Part shown: positions 7,172 to 8,756 of the stretch, in pieces
How the letters are laid out: every line of letters starts with the position of its first letter
Position numbering within the stretch: position 1 is the stretch's first letter
Assembly: GCA_004555735.1 (NCBI GenBank)
Contig: SFHH01000080.1
Span: forward strand, 1-8,756
DNA from: Acidaminococcus fermentans
GTDB lineage: Bacteria > Bacillota_C > Negativicutes > Acidaminococcales > Acidaminococcaceae
Length of the DNA stretch: 8,756 nucleotides
Reading direction: 5' to 3'
Position numbers and translations under genes: made by a program
Notes under the pieces: generated by a model
The model's input: only the letters and a program-made list of their open reading frames with translations
Database searches by the model: none
Told to the model about the DNA's origin: nothing

Positions 7172-7184
7172 GGGCCTTGGGCCC
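7172..7184 (-). other. Small GC-rich hairpin in the thl leader
   Basis: gggcc (7172-7176) and ggccc (7180-7184) form a perfect 5-bp stem with a 3-base loop inside the predicted 5' untranslated region. It is flanked by attgc/gcaat (7149-7153/7165-7169), so the leader could be structured near the thl ribosome binding site. No U-tract follows, so it is not a terminator. No known riboswitch was recognised. Confidence 0.3.
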
Positions 7185-7198
7185 TTCCTGCTGCAACA

Positions 7199-7211
7199 CT
7201 GATCGGATCAG
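7199..7211. promoter_or_regulatory. Perfect 13-bp palindrome downstream of the thl promoters, candidate operator
   Basis: ctgatc-g-gatcag is a perfect inverted repeat with one central base, about 26-38 nt downstream of the predicted transcription start. Beside it are two overlapping 8-bp palindromes, gcaattgc (7212-7219) and attgcaat (7215-7222), and the direct repeat atcaggc at 7207-7213 and 7221-7227 (14-bp period). Such a cluster just behind a promoter could bind a repressor. It does not resemble a Rex site. The regulator is unknown. Confidence 0.4.
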
Positions 7212-7243
7212 GCAATTGCAATCAGGCTTTTCTTATGGACTTG

Positions 7244-7283
7244 ATTATACACTAATTATAGCGCACTGGCAATTCGTTTTCAA
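7244..7283 (-). promoter_or_regulatory. Two overlapping sigma-70-type promoters for thl-bcd-hbd-crt
   Basis: On the minus strand one promoter is TTGAAA (7278-7283), a 17-bp spacer, then TATAAT (7255-7260). The other is TTGCCA (7267-7272), a 17-bp spacer, then TATAAT (7244-7249). Each has a perfect -10 and a 5-of-6 -35 at optimal spacing. The two are offset by 11 bp, about one helical turn. Predicted starts are near 7248 and 7237, leaving a leader of about 130-140 nt before thl. They are among the best promoter matches in the window, consistent with high expression of a core energy pathway. Confidence 0.8.
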
Positions 7284-7341
7284 TGTTTTCATCTTTTTCG
7301 TGCAATTAAGGTAGAATCAGTTTTTCGGAAATTGCTGTTCT

Positions 7342-7350
7342 ATTATACCA
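7342..7350 (-). promoter_or_regulatory. Possible additional extended -10 promoter upstream of the thl promoters
   Basis: On the minus strand it reads ATGGTATAAT, a perfect TATAAT with an extended-10 TG. The -35 region is poor (TTCTTT at 17 bp spacing). It lies about 90 nt upstream of the main promoters in an AT-rich stretch (13 G/C in 7321-7380). It would add a longer thl transcript. The AT-richness raises the chance of a false match. Confidence 0.3.
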
Positions 7351-7375
7351 TGTTTAAAATTTATAAAGAAATAAA

Positions 7376-7397
7376 TTCTGTGCAGTTTCTGTGCAGT
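7376..7397. repeat. Perfect 11-bp tandem duplication at the end of the phage genes
   Basis: The unit ttctgtgcagt occurs at 7376-7386 and again at 7387-7397 with no mismatch and no spacer. On the minus strand the units follow directly after the TAA stop (7398-7400) of the last phage gene. The position suggests a recombinase or transposase binding site or an attachment-site arm, but a simple replication-slippage duplication would look the same. Confidence 0.6.
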
Positions 7398-8012
7398 TTA
7401 ACGGTGTTTAAACCACACCCGAAAAGCCAGCATTGCCCGGTGTGGAACGGTCAACCGCCGTTGAATCTTCCACCCCAGGTAGATTTCCCAGCGCCATGTT
7501 TTATTAATCGGAGCCGTGCATTTAAAGGCCCACGGGTTTTCATATCTGACTATGACCGGCCACCCATCACGGAGAGGGATGCTTCCCTCGTTCCCGTGAA
7601 TGAAATACCCATATTCCTTCTCATCCACCTGGAAGGGAGGAAACGCATTTTCCCCGAAAAGATAGTAGGCAAATCCGTAGGCACAATTGCGATACAACCA
7701 ATGTACCCGGCAGAAATATCTTTTAATCTTTTCCGCTGTGGTAAACGGTTTGACCAGGAGTTCCCGATAGACCGTCCGCCCGTTCATCTGGATTATATAC
7801 GCTTGATAGTGTGCGTCCCAGTCGTACCGCAGGAATTTAGGCATACGGCCCACGTCCGTCTTGTTATCCAGCGTATCATCCCACGTATTCCAGAGATTCA
7901 AGAAGCCGGGAAGCTGGCCTTCTTCCGTTCCGAAAAGAACTACTAGCCAGTTGGTCAAGTAACATAAGACCATACAGGCAAGCTGTAATGGCGCATAGAC
8001 GAAGTATTTCAA
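7398..8012 (-). CDS. Phage protein of unknown function with N-terminal membrane segment
   Basis: A 204-aa protein resembling, from memory, a conserved phage family of unknown function (possibly DUF7338) found near tail genes. The features recalled are a hydrophobic start followed by a WNTWDDTLDN-like stretch, a central RVHWLYRNCAYGFAYYLFG motif and a C-terminal Trp-rich NKTWRWEIYLGWKI. Residues about 5-26 are hydrophobic (APLQLACMVLCYLTNWLVVL), giving one probable membrane segment or an uncleaved signal. It is rich in aromatic residues. The start is TTG at 8012, 16 nt after the collar-gene stop, with only a weak purine-rich AAAGAAG upstream. The next ATG (7973) has no ribosome binding site and would cut the hydrophobic segment, so TTG is preferred. 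It is the last phage gene before the chromosomal operon. A membrane-associated late function is possible, but no catalytic motif supports a function. Confidence 0.75.
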   Translation of the reverse strand: MKYFVYAPLQLACMVLCYLTNWLVVLFGTEEGQLPGFLNLWNTWDDTLDNKTDVGRMPKFLRYDWDAHYQAYIIQMNGRTVYRELLVKPFTTAEKIKRYFCRVHWLYRNCAYGFAYYLFGENAFPPFQVDEKEYGYFIHGNEGSIPLRDGWPVIVRYENPWAFKCTAPINKTWRWEIYLGWKIQRRLTVPHRAMLAFRVWFKHR

Positions 8013-8028
8013 GTTGTCACTTCTTTCT

Positions 8029-8550
8029 TTACAATTTCATAATCCACGCCAGCACGTAATACGGTGGCATATTGTTGTGGGGCTGGTTTCCGCCGAATTC
8101 AAGGTGCAAAACGTCCGTATTTCTGGTGGCCGCATCTCCGAATTGCATAGTGGAGACCCATTTACTGCCGCCAGACATGACATACGAAAAGACTCCGGAT
8201 TGCGATGCATCATTGTTCATATCACTCACAATATTGGTGTTTCCACCTGCCAACCGGAACTGGACGTCGCCTTTAATCTTCGGTAGTTCGGCTTCTGTCA
8301 GCTTATGTGTTGCTTCCCCACCCGTAGCCCCGTTGTTCGTACCATCCCCGCCGTAGATGAAGCGGTTTCTCAGGTCAGGCGTGCCGTTTGTCCCGTCGCA
8401 CAAGTGCCACTCTTTGTCAACCAGCCCCGTGTTTTTGTCGACGGGGTAGCCGTCCTTAAAAGTTCCCGAGAACGCTGTTACAGTTCCGGGCAATACCCCC
8501 AATGATTGTGTAACAATAAACTTCGTTGTGCCGTCTGTAGCTGTATTCAT
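8029..8550 (-). CDS. Phage tail collar / tail-fibre tip protein
   Basis: A 173-aa virion protein expected at the distal end of a tail fibre, where it contributes to host recognition. The N-terminal part has LPGTVTAFSGTF followed by EWHLCDGTNGTPDLRNRFIYG, the hallmark of phage tail collar-like domains (W-x-L-C-D-G-T-N-G-T-P-D-L-R). A Gly/Thr/Asn-rich middle follows, with GGEATHKLTEAELP, and it ends in HNNMPPYYVLAWIMKL, the usual closing strand of these proteins. The ATG at 8550 has AAAGGAG 5 nt upstream and follows the preceding stop by 10 nt. The ATG six codons further up (8568) overlaps that upstream gene and lacks a site. The protein is short: it has the tip but no long shaft or N-terminal attachment region, so it may join a larger fibre, perhaps the upstream gene product. 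The sugar or protein receptor cannot be predicted. Confidence 0.85.
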   Translation of the reverse strand: MNTATDGTTKFIVTQSLGVLPGTVTAFSGTFKDGYPVDKNTGLVDKEWHLCDGTNGTPDLRNRFIYGGDGTNNGATGGEATHKLTEAELPKIKGDVQFRLAGGNTNIVSDMNNDASQSGVFSYVMSGGSKWVSTMQFGDAATRNTDVLHLEFGGNQPHNNMPPYYVLAWIMKL

Positions 8551-8560
8551 GTTTGCTCCT

Positions 8561-8756
8561 TTACGCATAGCAGATATAAGCTCGCACAGTATAGGTTAAC
8601 GGTGTTACGGTGGTGGACTTGCCGTAGATGGCGGATGAACGGGAAGCGTCAAGGATATAAGTGACAGCCACCCCGCTCTTTGTACTCTGTTCATACGGGT
8701 AGGAACTTGTGGCGTAATGCTGTTCTGAAACCGCTCCGTTTGCAATTACTTGGTCT
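8561..8756 (-). CDS. Phage tail-fibre-like protein, C-terminal end only (5' part outside window)
   Basis: An open frame runs in from the window edge and ends at TAA (8561-8563), giving the last 64 residues. It includes LDASRSSAIYGKSTTVTPL and ends TVRAYICYA. The D-[AS]-S-R-S-x-x-[IV]-Y-G-x-S-x-T-V-x-P pattern, followed by a short hydrophobic closing strand, resembles the C-termini of phage tail-fibre/collar proteins as I recall them. Its stop overlaps the ribosome binding site of the next gene, so the two are translationally close and co-transcribed. The rest of the gene and its full domain layout are not visible. Confidence 0.7.
   Translation of the reverse strand, partial: DQVIANGAVSEQHYATSSYPYEQSTKSGVAVTYILDASRSSAIYGKSTTVTPLTYTVRAYICYA

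Noticed and set aside
7260..7320. A small open frame (MKTLKTNCQC..., 15 codons) on the minus strand upstream of thl
   Set aside because: It has no ribosome binding site and overlaps the promoter elements, so it would not be on the main transcripts.
7332..7946. A 204-codon open frame on the plus strand, the same length as the opposing phage gene
   Set aside because: It mirrors the minus-strand phage gene, shows no recognisable motif or ribosome binding site, and starts in the AT-rich spacer. The minus frame has the family-like motifs and fits the gene series.
8029..8550. Collar gene as a target of a diversity-generating retroelement
   Set aside because: No reverse transcriptase, template repeat or adenine-biased variable repeat is visible. 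The C-terminus is a collar-type domain rather than a C-type lectin variable region.

Overview
The window looks like a chromosome segment of a GC-rich Negativicute (Firmicutes), most plausibly Acidaminococcus or a close relative that ferments amino acids to butyrate. This is inferred from family knowledge: a compact acetyl-CoA/crotonyl-CoA/butyryl-CoA gene set, low-GC-type ribosome binding sites and promoters, and GC-rich codon use. No database search was possible. All supported genes lie on the minus strand, so transcription runs from high to low coordinates.

Right part (about 7.4-8.76 kb): the end of a phage tail module. It holds the 3' end of a tail-fibre-like gene, a complete 173-aa tail-collar/fibre-tip gene, and a 204-aa phage protein of unknown function with a TTG start. 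The phage stop codon abuts a perfect 11-bp tandem duplication and a very AT-rich stretch, a candidate prophage/chromosome boundary. No integrase, lysis gene, tRNA or clear terminator is seen on this side.

Middle (about 2.79-7.3 kb): a four-gene operon, thl-bcd-hbd-crt. It is preceded by two overlapping sigma-70-type promoters whose elements are offset by 11 bp, then a leader of about 130 nt carrying a perfect palindrome. It ends at a strong intrinsic terminator after crt. The enzymes interconvert acetyl-CoA, acetoacetyl-CoA, 3-hydroxybutyryl-CoA, crotonyl-CoA and butyryl-CoA. In glutamate fermenters of this group, crotonyl-CoA arises from glutaconyl-CoA. Thl/Hbd/Crt may then run oxidatively to acetyl-CoA while Bcd reduces crotonyl-CoA to butyryl-CoA. 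The electron-transfer flavoprotein genes that Bcd needs are not in this window. The bcd-hbd gap holds two consecutive hairpins that could lower downstream expression.

Left part (1-2.78 kb): a GH3 beta-N-acetylhexosaminidase (NagZ-like) with an N-terminal membrane/signal segment, followed by a cytosolic M18 metallo-aminopeptidase with its own probable extended -10 promoter and a strong terminator. Beyond that, bases 1-183 carry no gene but hold nested inverted and tandem repeats that look like a REP/MITE-type intergenic element cut by the window edge.
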